A stretch of DNA of 64,000 nt, taken from Solihabitans fulvus (GTDB lineage Bacteria; Actinomycetota; Actinomycetes; Mycobacteriales; Pseudonocardiaceae). Location: positions 124,252 to 188,251 of the forward strand of contig NZ_VUOB01000041.1 of assembly GCF_008386585.1 (NCBI RefSeq), read 5' to 3'. The translations under genes and the position numbers were made by a program. The notes beneath the pieces were generated by a model. The model worked only from the letters and a program-made list of their open reading frames with translations, had not been told where the DNA came from and made no database searches. Within the stretch, counting starts at the first letter, position 1; the number at the start of each line of letters is the position of its first letter. Of this stretch, positions 32,900-41,952 are shown one piece after another.

Positions 32900-33412
32900 T
32901 CGACCTCCAGGTTGCTCAATGGCAACAACACAGCCGGCGGGCGGATCCCGCGCACCGGCGCACGAGCCCACCGCACACGAGAAGCCTTTCCTGCGCGGTG
33001 AGCGTTTAGAGCAGTGTGTCAAACCTGGACGCGGCCACCGACCCTGTTGGAACACTTTTCGCGTTGCCGCCCAGGGCACCCGTGATCGGTCCTGTTCCAT
33101 CATGACGCCGAGCGACCCTCGTGGTTGCCCCACAGTTCCCCACCGGGCGCCGTCCGTGGCCGCTTTTCGGGTGCCGCGGGGGGCCTGGCGGACCCGTTGG
33201 GGCTACTCGGCCGGGCGAAGGGCGCCACCACGCCCCACTCCGCCCCCACCGGCCCTACCTGCGAAAACGACTCCCGACGCGCCGTGCCGTCGACGCGTTC
33301 AGCGTTGACTGTGGTGAAAAGTGGGGTACTGTGGCGGCCGGTGGGGCAGACGGGGGCCCTGCTGCCGGTCCGGCCCCACGACGGGTCTGGCTCGGTGGGG
33401 AGGTGGGAGCCG
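32900..33412. other. Intergenic region between moxR and mraZ (513 bp)
   Basis: Divergent regulatory region. The left 400 bp show no gene or convincing promoter for moxR. The right end holds the mraZ promoter and MraZ operator (33305-33346) and a 5' leader of about 75 nt. Frames that extend mraZ upstream are shadows, since MraZ proteins start M-F-L-G. Confidence 0.7.
33305..33346 (+). promoter_or_regulatory. mraZ promoter with four MraZ-binding repeats
   Basis: -35 TTGACT at 33305-33310, 16-nt spacer, -10 TACTGT at 33327-33332. Overlapping it are four direct repeats GTGG(T/G/C)G starting at 33311, 33321, 33331 and 33341, exactly 10 bp apart. MraZ is known to bind tandem GTGG-type repeats with one-turn spacing upstream of its own gene, so this is read as an autorepressed promoter of the whole division cluster. 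Confidence 0.8.
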
Positions 33413-33844
33413 ATGTTCCTCGGCACGCACAGCCCCAAACTGGACGACAAAGGTCGGCTCACGCTGCCAGCGAAGTTCCGGGACGCGCTAGCGGGGGGTC
33501 TCATGGTCACCAAGGGCCAGGACCACTGCCTCTATGTGTTTCCCAGGGCCGAGTTCGAGCAGATGGCGCGCAAGGTCGCGGACGCACCGTTCACCAACGA
33601 GGCGGTCCGTGCCTATCAGCGTTACCTGTTCGCTGGCACCGACGAGCAGCGGCCGGACGGCCAGGGCCGGGTCTCCATCGCACCGGAGCTGCGTCGCTAC
33701 GCCGGACTGACCAAGGAGTGCGTGGTCATCGGCGCGATCACCCGGCTGGAGATCTGGGACGCGGAGGCCTGGCAGCGCTACCTCGACGAACACGAGGACA
33801 GCTACGCCAAGGCGCAGGAGGAGGTGCTGCCCGGCGTGTTCTGA
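33413..33844 (+). CDS. mraZ: Transcriptional regulator MraZ
   Basis: AbrB-like DNA-binding regulator, first gene of the division and cell wall cluster. The 143-residue chain contains two MraZ/SpoVT-AbrB half-domains: F-L-G-T-H-S-P-K-L-D-D-K-G-R-L-T-L-P-A-K-F-R at the start and D-G-Q-G-R-V-S-I-A-P-E-L-R-R-Y-A-G-L (about 84-101). The two D-x-(K/Q)-G-R motifs are the DNA-contacting loops. GGGAGG lies upstream of the ATG. Its own operator overlaps the promoter. Confidence 0.97.
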   Translation: MFLGTHSPKLDDKGRLTLPAKFRDALAGGLMVTKGQDHCLYVFPRAEFEQMARKVADAPFTNEAVRAYQRYLFAGTDEQRPDGQGRVSIAPELRRYAGLTKECVVIGAITRLEIWDAEAWQRYLDEHEDSYAKAQEEVLPGVF

Positions 33845-34171
33845 GCATCCGTTTCCACACACCATGCTTTGCGCCGCTTCGGCTCGAAGCGTGGCCGACG
33901 GAGACGGATCGTGGCCGCAGTCGCGGTGACGCGTGACTCGGGTGCCGTGAGGCCTCGGTCCGCTCGGCTATCGGCCCTGGCGCACCTTCCCCGGCGCCAG
34001 GTTCGACGGGCGGGCGGGGACCTGACGACACCCAACCCGGAGGGGGTCCGGGCACACGCGCCCGACGCGTCGGCGTCGAGTGGATCGCGCGCGAACATCC
34101 AGCGAAACCAGCGGTGTTGGCGCGGTAGGAGACCTGTGGAGGCGGGCCGAGCGAGTGAGAGGGGGTTGGCC
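33845..34171. other. mraZ-rsmH intergenic region (327 bp)
   Basis: No gene supported. A perfect 7-bp hairpin (CGCTTCG at 33875-33881 with 33885-33891, loop GCT) lies 31 nt after mraZ and may attenuate read-through. The rest is G/C-rich and open in the rsmH frame, but without similarity to RsmH N-termini. Confidence 0.5.
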
Positions 34172-35128
34172 ATGTCGGAACGACAGCAGCACGTCCCCGT
34201 GCTGCTCGATCGGGTGCTGAGCCTGTTCGCCCCGGCACTTGCCGACCGCCCCGCCGTGCTCGTCGACTGCACTCTCGGCCTCGGCGGGCATTCCGACGCC
34301 CTGCTCGGCGCGCACCCGCAGCTTCGGCTGATCGGGCTGGACCGCGACCCGCAGGCGATCGAGCTGGCCGGCAGGCGGCTCGCGCCGCACGGCGACCGCG
34401 TCACGCTGGTGCACGCCGTGTACGACGAGCTGCCCGACGTGCTTGACGACCTCGGCCTGCCTGCCGTCGACGGCGTGCTGTTCGACCTCGGCGTCTCCTC
34501 GCTGCAACTGGACGCGGCGGAGCGCGGCTTCGCCTACGCCAAGGACGCCCCGCTGGACATGCGGATGAACGTGGGCACCGGGCCGACCGCGGCCGACGTG
34601 CTCAACACCTATTCGGTCGGCGAGCTGACCAGGGTGCTGCGCGACTACGGCGAGGAGCGCTTCGCCAACCGCATCGCCAACACCGTGGTGCGGGAACGCG
34701 AGCGCGAGCCGTTCACCACCAGCGCGCGCCTCGTGCAGCTGCTCTACGACACCGTGCCAGCGGCGACGCGGCGGACCGGCGGCCACCCGGCCAAGCGGAC
34801 CTTCCAGGCGCTGCGGATCGAGGTCAACGGCGAGCTGGAGGTGCTGCGCAGGGCCATGCCCGCCGCGCTCGGCGCGCTGGCCGTCGGCGGCCGGATCGTC
34901 GTGGAGGCCTACCACTCGCTGGAGGACCGCATGGTCAAGCGGGCCATCGGCGAGCTGGCGGTGTCCACCACCCCGCCCGGCCTGCCGGTCGAGCTGCCCG
35001 GCCACGGTCCGCAGGTCCGCCTGCTCACCAGGGGCTCGGAACAGGCCGACGAGCAGGAGATCGAACAGAACCCCAGGGCCGCCTCGGTGCGGCTGCGGGC
35101 AGCGGAACGGATTCGGGAGGCGACATGA
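34172..35128 (+). CDS. rsmH: 16S rRNA (cytosine1402-N4)-methyltransferase RsmH
   Basis: Methylates N4 of C1402 of 16S rRNA in the P site. The 318-residue protein begins S-E-R-Q-Q-H-V-P-V-L-L-D-R-V, with SAM motif V-D-C-T-L-G-L-G-G-H-S, D-G-V-L-F-D-L-G-V-S-S and a late K-R-T-F-Q-A-L-R-I-E-V-N, all RsmH (MraW) hallmarks. The ATG at 34172 was chosen from homology; the frame is open to 33869. It overlaps ftsL by 4 nt (ATGA). Confidence 0.96.
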   Translation: MSERQQHVPVLLDRVLSLFAPALADRPAVLVDCTLGLGGHSDALLGAHPQLRLIGLDRDPQAIELAGRRLAPHGDRVTLVHAVYDELPDVLDDLGLPAVDGVLFDLGVSSLQLDAAERGFAYAKDAPLDMRMNVGTGPTAADVLNTYSVGELTRVLRDYGEERFANRIANTVVREREREPFTTSARLVQLLYDTVPAATRRTGGHPAKRTFQALRIEVNGELEVLRRAMPAALGALAVGGRIVVEAYHSLEDRMVKRAIGELAVSTTPPGLPVELPGHGPQVRLLTRGSEQADEQEIEQNPRAASVRLRAAERIREAT

Positions 35129-35712
35129 CGGCACCACCACGGAGCCGCACGGCCGCGCCCCCGGAGCGCTCGGCCGCCACGCAGCCGGAGCGCACCGAGG
35201 GCCGCCCCCGTTCCGCCGCGGCGGAACGCGCCTACGCCCGCCGCGCGCAGCGGCAGGGCGGGCAGCGCCGCGTCTCCCCGCCGCGCCGCGCCAGGACCGT
35301 CGCACCGAGGGCGCCGTTCGTCGTGATGGTCATGGTCGTGATGGTGGTCGGGCTCGCCGCGATCATGTGGCTGTCCAGCCAGGCCGCAGGCGACTCCTAC
35401 CAGCTTCAGAAGGCGCGCGAGCAGGCCACCCAGCTCACCGAGCAGGCCGAGCAGCTGCGCAAGGACGTCAACGACGCCGAGGCGCCGGCCGCGCTGGCCA
35501 AGTGGGCCGAGGAGCACGGCCTGGTCCGGCCGAGCGACCCGGCGCGGCTCGTCGTGCAGCCGGACGGCTCGGTCAAGGTCTACGGCGACCCGAAGCCCGC
35601 CGAGAGCCCGTCGGCCAGCCCGCCGCCGCCGGCCCAGCAGCAGACGCCGCCGCAGCAGACCTCGGTGGCACCGCCGCCGTCCGGCCAGCAGACGGCGCCA
35701 GGAGGTAACTGA
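35125..35712 (+). CDS. ftsL: Cell division protein FtsL (actinobacterial type)
   Basis: Small bitopic divisome protein linking FtsQ/FtsB-type partners to FtsW-FtsI. It has 195 residues: a basic proline/alanine-rich cytoplasmic tail (1-62), one membrane helix (about 64-86, F-V-V-M-V-M-V-V-M-V-V-G-L), a short coiled coil (Y-Q-L-Q-K-A-R-E-Q-A-T-Q-L-T-E-Q) and a proline/glutamine-rich end. The identification rests on position between rsmH and ftsI plus topology, as FtsL sequences diverge strongly. Overlaps both neighbours. Confidence 0.88.
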   Translation: MTAPPRSRTAAPPERSAATQPERTEGRPRSAAAERAYARRAQRQGGQRRVSPPRRARTVAPRAPFVVMVMVVMVVGLAAIMWLSSQAAGDSYQLQKAREQATQLTEQAEQLRKDVNDAEAPAALAKWAEEHGLVRPSDPARLVVQPDGSVKVYGDPKPAESPSASPPPPAQQQTPPQQTSVAPPPSGQQTAPGGN

Positions 35713-37640
35713 TGCAGCGTGCGGGCAGCGGACGGCCTGGGCGGCGCCCGCTGTCGGTGCGCGGCGCGCGGCAGACCAGGCGGCGACCCACCGGCAACCA
35801 CAAGGTGCGCATCGGGGTCGGCAGGCTGCTGATGGTCGCCGCGCTCATCGCGGCCGGCGTCAAGCTCGTCGTGGTGCAGGGGTTCGAGGCCGACGCGCTG
35901 GCCGCGCGGGCGGAGAGCCAGCGCACCACCCCGCAGCCGATTCCGGCGGCAAGGGGCGCGATCCTCGACCGCAACAACCGGCAGCTCGCGTTCAGCGTCG
36001 AGTCCAGGGTGCTGTACGTGATCCCGAGCCAGCTCAAGAAGAACTGGGACGACCTGGTCGGCAAGCACCAGCAGCCGGCGGGCGCCACCTTCGAGTCGAT
36101 GACGGCCGACATGGCCGCGTTCGTGCACAAGGTGATCGGCGACGAGTCCTACGGCGAGAAGCTCGACGAGCCGAAGATGCTGGAGAAGCTGCGCTCCGGC
36201 GACCCCTACGCGGAGCTGGTGCAGAACGTCGACCCGGCCAAGGCCAGGGTGATCACCGAGAAGTGGGGCGGCGAGATCGGCGCGGACCCGCGGGCCGTGC
36301 GGCTCTACCCCAACGGGGACCTCGCCTCGAACATCATCGGCGCGGCCAACTGGCGCAAGGAGACCAAGCCGCCGGCCACGCACGGCATCCTCGGCCTGGA
36401 GAACTCCGAGGACAACACGCTGGCCGGCCGCAACGGGCGGCGCGTGGTGGACACCGCGCTCGGCAAGGACGGCGTCGTCATTCCCGGCACCGAGCGCGAT
36501 CTCGACCCGGCGACCCCTGGCTCCAGCCTCCAGCTGACGATCGACACCGACACCCAGTACGAGGCGCAGCGGCTGCTGACCGACTACAAGAACCGCAGCG
36601 GCGCGAAGAGCGCCAGCATGGTCGTGATGGACGCGCGGACCAGCGAGATCTACGCGCTGGTCAACGACAAGACCTACGACCCGAGCAACTTCGGCGAGGC
36701 GTCGGAGGACCAGCGCAACAACATCGCCGTCACCTCGCCGTTCGAGCCGGGCTCGGTGAACAAGATCGTCACCGCGTCGGCGGCGATCGAGGACGGCGTG
36801 GTCAAGCCGGACACCGTGATCAGGGTGCCGGGTTCGATCCCGGTCGCGGACGTGACCGTGCGGGACGCGTGGCCGCACGGCCCGGTCGACATGACCTTCA
36901 CCGGGGTGCTCGCCAAGTCCTCCAACGTCGGCACGCTGCTGACCGCGCAGAAGGTCGGCGAGGACAAGTTCGCCGCGATGCTCAACAAGTTCGGCCTCGG
37001 GCAGTCGACGGGCTCCGGGCTGCCCGGCGAGGCCGCCGGGATCGTCCCGCCGCAGGGCCAGTGGTCCGGCAGCACCTTCGGCAACCTGCCGATCGGCCAG
37101 GGCCTGACGATGAACCTGTTGCAGATGGCCGGCATGTACCAGACCATCGCCAACGACGGGCTGCGCGTGCCGCCGAAGATCATCCGGTCGGAGGTCGGCC
37201 CGGACGGCACGAGCAAGGAGCCGCAGCGCCCGGACAGCGTCAGGGTGGTCAGCCCGGAGACGGCGAAGACGGTGCGCGACATGTTGCGCGCCACCATGCA
37301 GAAGGTCCCGACCGACCCCAACCAGAACGGCACCGGGTCGTCGGCCGCGCTGCCCGGGTATCAGATCGCCGGCAAGACGGGCACCGCGCAGACCGTGGAT
37401 CCCGCCTGTGGTTGCTACAGCAACTCGTCCTACAACATCACCTTCGCGGGAATCCTGCCGGCGGACAGCCCCCGGTTCGTGGTGGGCATCGCGCTGCTCA
37501 ACACCGCGCCGCTGCCGGGCAATCCGGCAAGCGTCTCGGCCGCCCCGCTGTTTCACCAGGTGGCCTCCTATCTGACCCAGCGGTACCAGATTCCGCTGTC
37601 CAACCCGGCCGAGGTCCCGCCTGCCACGCTGATGCCCTGA
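35712..37640 (+). CDS. ftsI: Septal transpeptidase FtsI (PBP2b/PBP3)
   Basis: Class B penicillin-binding protein that crosslinks septal peptidoglycan with FtsW. The 642-residue chain has one N-terminal membrane helix (about 38-58), a pedestal domain beginning R-G-A-I-L-D-R-N-N-R-Q-L-A, and a transpeptidase domain with S348-V-N-K351 (active serine), S403-S-N405 and K555-T-G557. A C-G-C pair near 570 is unusual but not catalytic. The start ATG shares bases with the ftsL stop (TGATG). Last of the mraZ-rsmH-ftsL-ftsI block before a foreign pair. Confidence 0.96.
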   Translation: MQRAGSGRPGRRPLSVRGARQTRRRPTGNHKVRIGVGRLLMVAALIAAGVKLVVVQGFEADALAARAESQRTTPQPIPAARGAILDRNNRQLAFSVESRVLYVIPSQLKKNWDDLVGKHQQPAGATFESMTADMAAFVHKVIGDESYGEKLDEPKMLEKLRSGDPYAELVQNVDPAKARVITEKWGGEIGADPRAVRLYPNGDLASNIIGAANWRKETKPPATHGILGLENSEDNTLAGRNGRRVVDTALGKDGVVIPGTERDLDPATPGSSLQLTIDTDTQYEAQRLLTDYKNRSGAKSASMVVMDARTSEIYALVNDKTYDPSNFGEASEDQRNNIAVTSPFEPGSVNKIVTASAAIEDGVVKPDTVIRVPGSIPVADVTVRDAWPHGPVDMTFTGVLAKSSNVGTLLTAQKVGEDKFAAMLNKFGLGQSTGSGLPGEAAGIVPPQGQWSGSTFGNLPIGQGLTMNLLQMAGMYQTIANDGLRVPPKIIRSEVGPDGTSKEPQRPDSVRVVSPETAKTVRDMLRATMQKVPTDPNQNGTGSSAALPGYQIAGKTGTAQTVDPACGCYSNSSYNITFAGILPADSPRFVVGIALLNTAPLPGNPASVSAAPLFHQVASYLTQRYQIPLSNPAEVPPATLMP

Positions 37641-37770
37641 CCGGGTGCGGCGGGCGCCCGCGGCGCCGAGATTTCGCAGTGCCGGTGAATTCCCTCCCGG
37701 AAGGGGGAAGTCCCGCCGCTCTTTTACGCTCGTCGGGCAGGTTCCCCCGATTGGCACAGCGCCATTCCGC

Positions 37771-37776
37771 TACCTT
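37771..37776 (+). promoter_or_regulatory. -10 box of the XRE regulator gene (leaderless)
   Basis: TACCTT (TANNNT) ends 6 nt before the ATG at 37783, with no ribosome binding site. It suggests that this insertion has its own promoter. Confidence 0.4.
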
Positions 37777-37782
37777 GGGCCC

Positions 37783-38628
37783 ATGTCACAGAAAACTGGC
37801 CCCGGGATCCGTCGGCGCCTGTTGGCGAAGGCGTTGACCAAGCTCCGGGAGCGGGCCGGGCTGGGCTTCGATGACGTGATCGGGCACCTTGGCTTCTCCA
37901 AGTCCAAGATCAGTCGAATCGAGTCGGCGGCCACCGGCGTGTCCATCGTGGACACCCAGGCGCTCGGGCGGCTTTACGGGGCCGACAACGGCACGCTGGA
38001 GTGGCTGGACCGAATGGCCCGAATTGCCAAGAAACGCGGTTGGTGGCATGTCTACGGGACCGTGCTGGTCGACTGGTTCGTCGAGTACATCGCGCTGGAA
38101 ACCGAGGCGATGTCGGTCGGCACCTACGAGATCGACCTGATTCCCGGCCTGTTCCAGACGCCCGCCTACGCGCGCTGGGTGGTGCGCGCCGGGGTGCCCG
38201 ACGCGACGGACGAGATCGTCAACAAGCGCGCCGAGCTGCGGCAGACCAGGCAGCGCAGAGTCGAGGACGGGTCGCTGACGGTGTGGGCGATCATCGACGA
38301 GGCCGCGCTCCGGCGGAACGTCGGCGGCCGCGAGGTGCACGAGGAGCAGCTCAACCACCTGCTCAAACTCACCGAGAAGCCGAATGTCACCTTGCAGGTC
38401 CTGCCATTCGGCAAAGGCGCGCACATGGCCATGGGCACCGCCTTCACGCTGCTGAAGTTCAACGAATACCCCAGCGTGGTGTACATCGACAACCTGACCG
38501 GCGGGCTCTATCTGGACGACGAGACCGAAATATCGCGCTACGGACTGGTGCTTGAGCACCTGCGCGCCGCCGCCCTGGATCCCCAGGAGTCAATGGTGCT
38601 GATCCGAGAGGTGCTCGCGGCGGACTGA
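37783..38628 (+). CDS. XRE regulator with DUF5753 (Scr1-like family)
   Basis: A 281-residue DNA-binding protein: an N-terminal helix-turn-helix (L-R-E-R-A-G-L-G-F-D-D-V, F-S-K-S-K-I-S-R-I-E-S) and a C-terminal DUF5753 ligand/partner domain (E-A-M-S-V-G-T-Y-E-I-D-L-I-P-G-L-F-Q-T-P-A-Y-A-R, V-T-L-Q-V-L-P-F-G). These are among the most duplicated regulator families in actinomycetes, usually paired with a small DUF397 protein, as here 22 nt downstream. It interrupts the ftsI-murE junction. The target is unknown. Confidence 0.9.
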   Translation: MSQKTGPGIRRRLLAKALTKLRERAGLGFDDVIGHLGFSKSKISRIESAATGVSIVDTQALGRLYGADNGTLEWLDRMARIAKKRGWWHVYGTVLVDWFVEYIALETEAMSVGTYEIDLIPGLFQTPAYARWVVRAGVPDATDEIVNKRAELRQTRQRRVEDGSLTVWAIIDEAALRRNVGGREVHEEQLNHLLKLTEKPNVTLQVLPFGKGAHMAMGTAFTLLKFNEYPSVVYIDNLTGGLYLDDETEISRYGLVLEHLRAAALDPQESMVLIREVLAAD

Positions 38629-38650
38629 GACAACACTGGGAGGACAGGCC

Positions 38651-38857
38651 ATGCACGCCGCCCTATTCGCCCTTGCCGTCTGGCGGACGAGCAGCCGCAG
38701 CAACGGCATTGCGAACTGCGCCGAGGTGGCCGTGACCCCTCGCGCGGTGGGCCTGCGGGACACCAAGAATCGCGGCGGCGGGACGCTGGTCTTCGCCGGC
38801 GGGTCAATGGTCGCGTTCCTGTCCTCGGCCAAGCAAGGCGAGTTTGATCTCCCCTGA
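38651..38857 (+). CDS. DUF397 small protein
   Basis: A 68-residue partner of the preceding regulator. The DUF397 core W-R-T-S-S-R-S-N-G, N-C-A-E-V-A, V-G-L-R-D-T-K-N and W/M-V-A-F-L near the end are present. It has GGGAGGA before the ATG. By analogy to Scr1/Scr2-type pairs it probably binds the regulator and modulates its DNA binding; no experimental data can be read from here. Followed by the murE promoter. Confidence 0.88.
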   Translation: MHAALFALAVWRTSSRSNGIANCAEVAVTPRAVGLRDTKNRGGGTLVFAGGSMVAFLSSAKQGEFDLP

Positions 38858-38915
38858 TCACCGGTCGGATACGCGCGAACGGCCACGCAACGATCGAACA
38901 CGCTGCGTGCGCCGG

Positions 38916-38921
38916 TAGCCT
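38916..38921 (+). promoter_or_regulatory. -10 box of murE (leaderless)
   Basis: TAGCCT ends 8 nt before the murE GTG at 38930, with no ribosome binding site. This would give murE and downstream genes a start independent of the mraZ promoter. Confidence 0.45.
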
Positions 38922-38929
38922 TTCGCGAC

Positions 38930-40489
38930 GTGCCTGCCAAGCTCAAGGGTCCTGCCGAACAGACAGGCAAGGTCGTGCCCGCGCCACCGCGCCCCAGCCA
39001 CATCGAACCCGTGTCCGTCGCGGAACTCGCGTCCGTCGCCGACGCGCTGCTCACCACGCCTGAGCAGTCGCACGTGACGGTGCGCGGCGCGACACTGCGC
39101 GCCCAACACGTCCAGCCCGGCGACCTGTTCGCCGCGCTGCCCGGCGCGCGGGCGCACGGCGCCGACTTCGTCGAGGCCGCGCTGGCGGCCGGAGCCGCCG
39201 CGGTGCTCACCGACCAGGCCGGCGCGGACCGTGCCGCGCTGCGCGAGGCTGGCGTGCCCGTGCTGGTGCACGCCGATCCCCGAGCGGTGCTCGGCGTGCT
39301 GGCCGCCCGGATCTACGGCAACCCCTCGCGGCACCTGAGCGTCTGGGGCGTCACCGGCACCTCGGGCAAGACCACCACCAGCTACCTGATCGAGTCCGTG
39401 CTGCGGGCCGACGGGTACGACACCGGGCTGATCGGCACCGTGGAGACCCGCATCGCGGGCGAGCGGCTGGACAGCGCCTTCACCACCCCGGAGGCCCCCG
39501 ACCTCCAGGCGCTGCTGGCCGTCATGCTCGAACGCGGCGTCAGCGACGTCGTGATGGAGGTGTCCAGCCACGCCCTCAGGCTCAACCGGGTTGCTGGCGT
39601 CGAGTTCGCGGTCGGCGCGTTCACCAACCTCTCCCAGGACCACCTGGACTTCCACCCCGACATGGAGGACTACTTCCAGACCAAGGCCGCGCTGTTCGAC
39701 GGGCGCGCCGACGTCGAGGTGGTCTGCGTCGACCAGGACTGGGGCCGCAGGCTGGTCAAGCCGGACACGATCACGGTGTCCACCACCGGGGAGCCCGCCA
39801 CCTGGACCGCCTCGGACGTGACGGTCACCCCGTCCGGCGAGCAGTCATTCCTCGCGCACGGACCCGACGGGCTGACCATCCCGATCACGTTGCGGCTGCC
39901 CGGTTCCTTCAACGTCGCCAACGCGCTGCTGGCCATCGGCTGCCTGCACCACGGCGAGACGCTGCCGAAGATCATCGCGGCCGGGCTGGCCGGCGTGCAG
40001 GTGCCCGGCCGGATGCAGCGGGTCGACCTCGGCCAGGACTTCACCGCCGTGGTCGACTACTCGCACAAGCCCGCCGCCGTCGCGCTCGCCCTGGACGCGG
40101 TGCGCGCGGGGGCGACTGGCAGGGTGATCACCGTGCTCGGCTGCGGCGGCGACCGGGACGCGGCCAAGCGCCCGCTGATGGGCGAGGAAGCGGCAAGGCG
40201 CAGCGCGCTGCTGATCGTCACCGACGACAACCCGCGCAGCGAGGAGCCGTCGGCGATCCGGGCCGCGATGCTGGCCGGCGCGCTGGACGTGCCGGCCGCC
40301 GAGCGCGGCGAGGTCGTCGAGATCGGCGACCGCAGGGCGGCGATCCGCGCGGCGGTGGCGCGGGCGCGATCCGGCGACGTGGTTGTCGTCGCCGGCAAGG
40401 GACACGAGACCGGCCAGGAGGTCGCAGGCGTGATTGCACCGTTCTCCGACGTCGAGGAGCTCGCGGCGGCCATCGAGGCGGCGCGATGA
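38930..40489 (+). CDS. murE: UDP-MurNAc-tripeptide synthetase MurE
   Basis: ATP-dependent ligase adding the third residue, meso-diaminopimelate, to UDP-MurNAc-L-Ala-D-Glu. It has 519 residues. The ATP loop G143-T-S-G-K147-T148 is followed by S-Y-L-I-E-S; the carbamylated-lysine region and D-D-N-P-R-S near 430 (D-N-P-R marks diaminopimelate specificity) are present. The N-terminal 25 residues are proline/lysine-rich and beyond the usual domain. Overlaps murF by 4 nt (ATGA). Confidence 0.96.
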   Translation: MPAKLKGPAEQTGKVVPAPPRPSHIEPVSVAELASVADALLTTPEQSHVTVRGATLRAQHVQPGDLFAALPGARAHGADFVEAALAAGAAAVLTDQAGADRAALREAGVPVLVHADPRAVLGVLAARIYGNPSRHLSVWGVTGTSGKTTTSYLIESVLRADGYDTGLIGTVETRIAGERLDSAFTTPEAPDLQALLAVMLERGVSDVVMEVSSHALRLNRVAGVEFAVGAFTNLSQDHLDFHPDMEDYFQTKAALFDGRADVEVVCVDQDWGRRLVKPDTITVSTTGEPATWTASDVTVTPSGEQSFLAHGPDGLTIPITLRLPGSFNVANALLAIGCLHHGETLPKIIAAGLAGVQVPGRMQRVDLGQDFTAVVDYSHKPAAVALALDAVRAGATGRVITVLGCGGDRDAAKRPLMGEEAARRSALLIVTDDNPRSEEPSAIRAAMLAGALDVPAAERGEVVEIGDRRAAIRAAVARARSGDVVVVAGKGHETGQEVAGVIAPFSDVEELAAAIEAAR

Positions 40490-41952
40490 TCCCGCTGACG
40501 CTCGCGGAGATCGCCGGGGCCGTCGGCGGTCGCCTGCACGGAGCCGACGGCACCGAGCGGGTCAGCGGCACCGTGGAGTTCGACTCGCGCAACCTGGGTG
40601 CGGGCGGCCTGTTCGTCGCCGTGCCGGGCGAGCGGGTCGACGGACACGACTTCGCGCGGCGCGCGGTCGAGGCGGGCGCGGTCGGCGTGCTCGCCGCGCG
40701 CGAGGTCGACGCGCCAGCCGTGATCGTGCCGCCGGTGGGCGACGCGCACCGAAGGTCGGTCGCCCTGACCGGCGACAAGGACGGCTCCGGCGCCGCGGTC
40801 CTGGCCGGCCTAGCCGCGCTGGCCCGGCACGTGGTCGACCGGTTGCCGGGACTCGCCGTCGTCGGCGTCACCGGGTCCTCCGGCAAGACCTCGACCAAGG
40901 ACCTGATCGCCCAGCTGCTCGCGCCGCTCGGGCCCACCGTCGCGCCCCCCGGCTCGTTCAACAACGAGCTCGGCCACCCGTGGACGGTGCTGCGCGCCGA
41001 CGAGTCCACCAGGCACCTCGTGCTCGAACTGTCCGCGCGGGGGCCGGGCCACATCGCGGCGCTGTGCGCGACCGCGCCGCCGAGGATCGGCGTGGTGCTC
41101 AACGTGGGCACCGCGCACCTCGGCGAGTTCGGCTCGCAGGAGGCCGTCGCGCAGACCAAGGGCGAGCTGGTCGAGGCGCTGCCGGCCGCCGAGGACGGCG
41201 GCGTCGCGGTGCTCAACGCGGACGACCCGCTGGTCGCCGCGATGGCCGCGCGGACCTCGGCCCGCGTCGTCCTGGTCGGCCTCGACTCCGGCGCGCAGAT
41301 CCGCGCGACCGACGTCGTCCAGGACGAGCTGGCCAGGCCGAGGTTCACGCTGGTCACCCCGCAGGGCTCCGCCGAGGTCTCGCTGGAACTGCACGGCGCG
41401 CACCACGTCGGCAACGCGCTCGCCGCCGCCGCCGTCGCGCTGGAACTCGGCGCGAGCGTCGCCGACGTGGCCGCCGGGCTGTCCGGCGCGCAGCGCATGT
41501 CGGCCCGCCGCATGGAGGTCAGCACCCGCTCCGACGGCGTGACCGTGCTCAACGACTCCTTCAACGCCAACCCCGAGTCCATGCGCGCCGCGCTCAAGAC
41601 GCTCGCGACGATGGCGCGGGCCGGCGAGCCGAGGCGACGGGCCTGGGCCGTGCTCGGCGTGATGGGAGAACTCGGCGACGCCTCCGTCGCGGCGCACGAC
41701 GAGATCGGCCGCCTCGCGGTCCGGCTCGACATCAGTCGGTTGATCGTGATCGGCCAGGACGCCAGGCCGATGCATCAGGGGGCCTGCCTCGAAGGCTCCT
41801 GGGGAGAGGAGTCGGTGCTCGTGCCGGACGTCGACGCGGCCATCGCGCTGCTGCGGGCCGAGCTGCGGCCGGATGACCTGGTGTTGGTCAAGGCGTCCAA
41901 GTCGGCCGCCCTGTGGCGGGTCGCGGACGCGATTACGGAGGCGACAGCGTGA
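40486..41952 (+). CDS. murF: UDP-MurNAc-pentapeptide synthetase MurF
   Basis: Adds D-Ala-D-Ala to UDP-MurNAc-tripeptide in the cytoplasm. It has 488 residues with the Mur-ligase ATP loop G130-S-S-G-K134-T135 and the substrate-side motif N-D-S-F-N-A-N-P-E-S-M in the C-terminal domain. Start ATG overlaps the murE stop; its own stop overlaps the mraY GTG (GTGA). Confidence 0.96.
   Translation: MIPLTLAEIAGAVGGRLHGADGTERVSGTVEFDSRNLGAGGLFVAVPGERVDGHDFARRAVEAGAVGVLAAREVDAPAVIVPPVGDAHRRSVALTGDKDGSGAAVLAGLAALARHVVDRLPGLAVVGVTGSSGKTSTKDLIAQLLAPLGPTVAPPGSFNNELGHPWTVLRADESTRHLVLELSARGPGHIAALCATAPPRIGVVLNVGTAHLGEFGSQEAVAQTKGELVEALPAAEDGGVAVLNADDPLVAAMAARTSARVVLVGLDSGAQIRATDVVQDELARPRFTLVTPQGSAEVSLELHGAHHVGNALAAAAVALELGASVADVAAGLSGAQRMSARRMEVSTRSDGVTVLNDSFNANPESMRAALKTLATMARAGEPRRRAWAVLGVMGELGDASVAAHDEIGRLAVRLDISRLIVIGQDARPMHQGACLEGSWGEESVLVPDVDAAIALLRAELRPDDLVLVKASKSAALWRVADAITEATA

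Noticed and set aside
33125..33412. N-terminal extension of mraZ (about 96 residues upstream)
   Set aside because: MraZ proteins start at M-F-L-G; the extension is low complexity and would overlap the promoter and operator.
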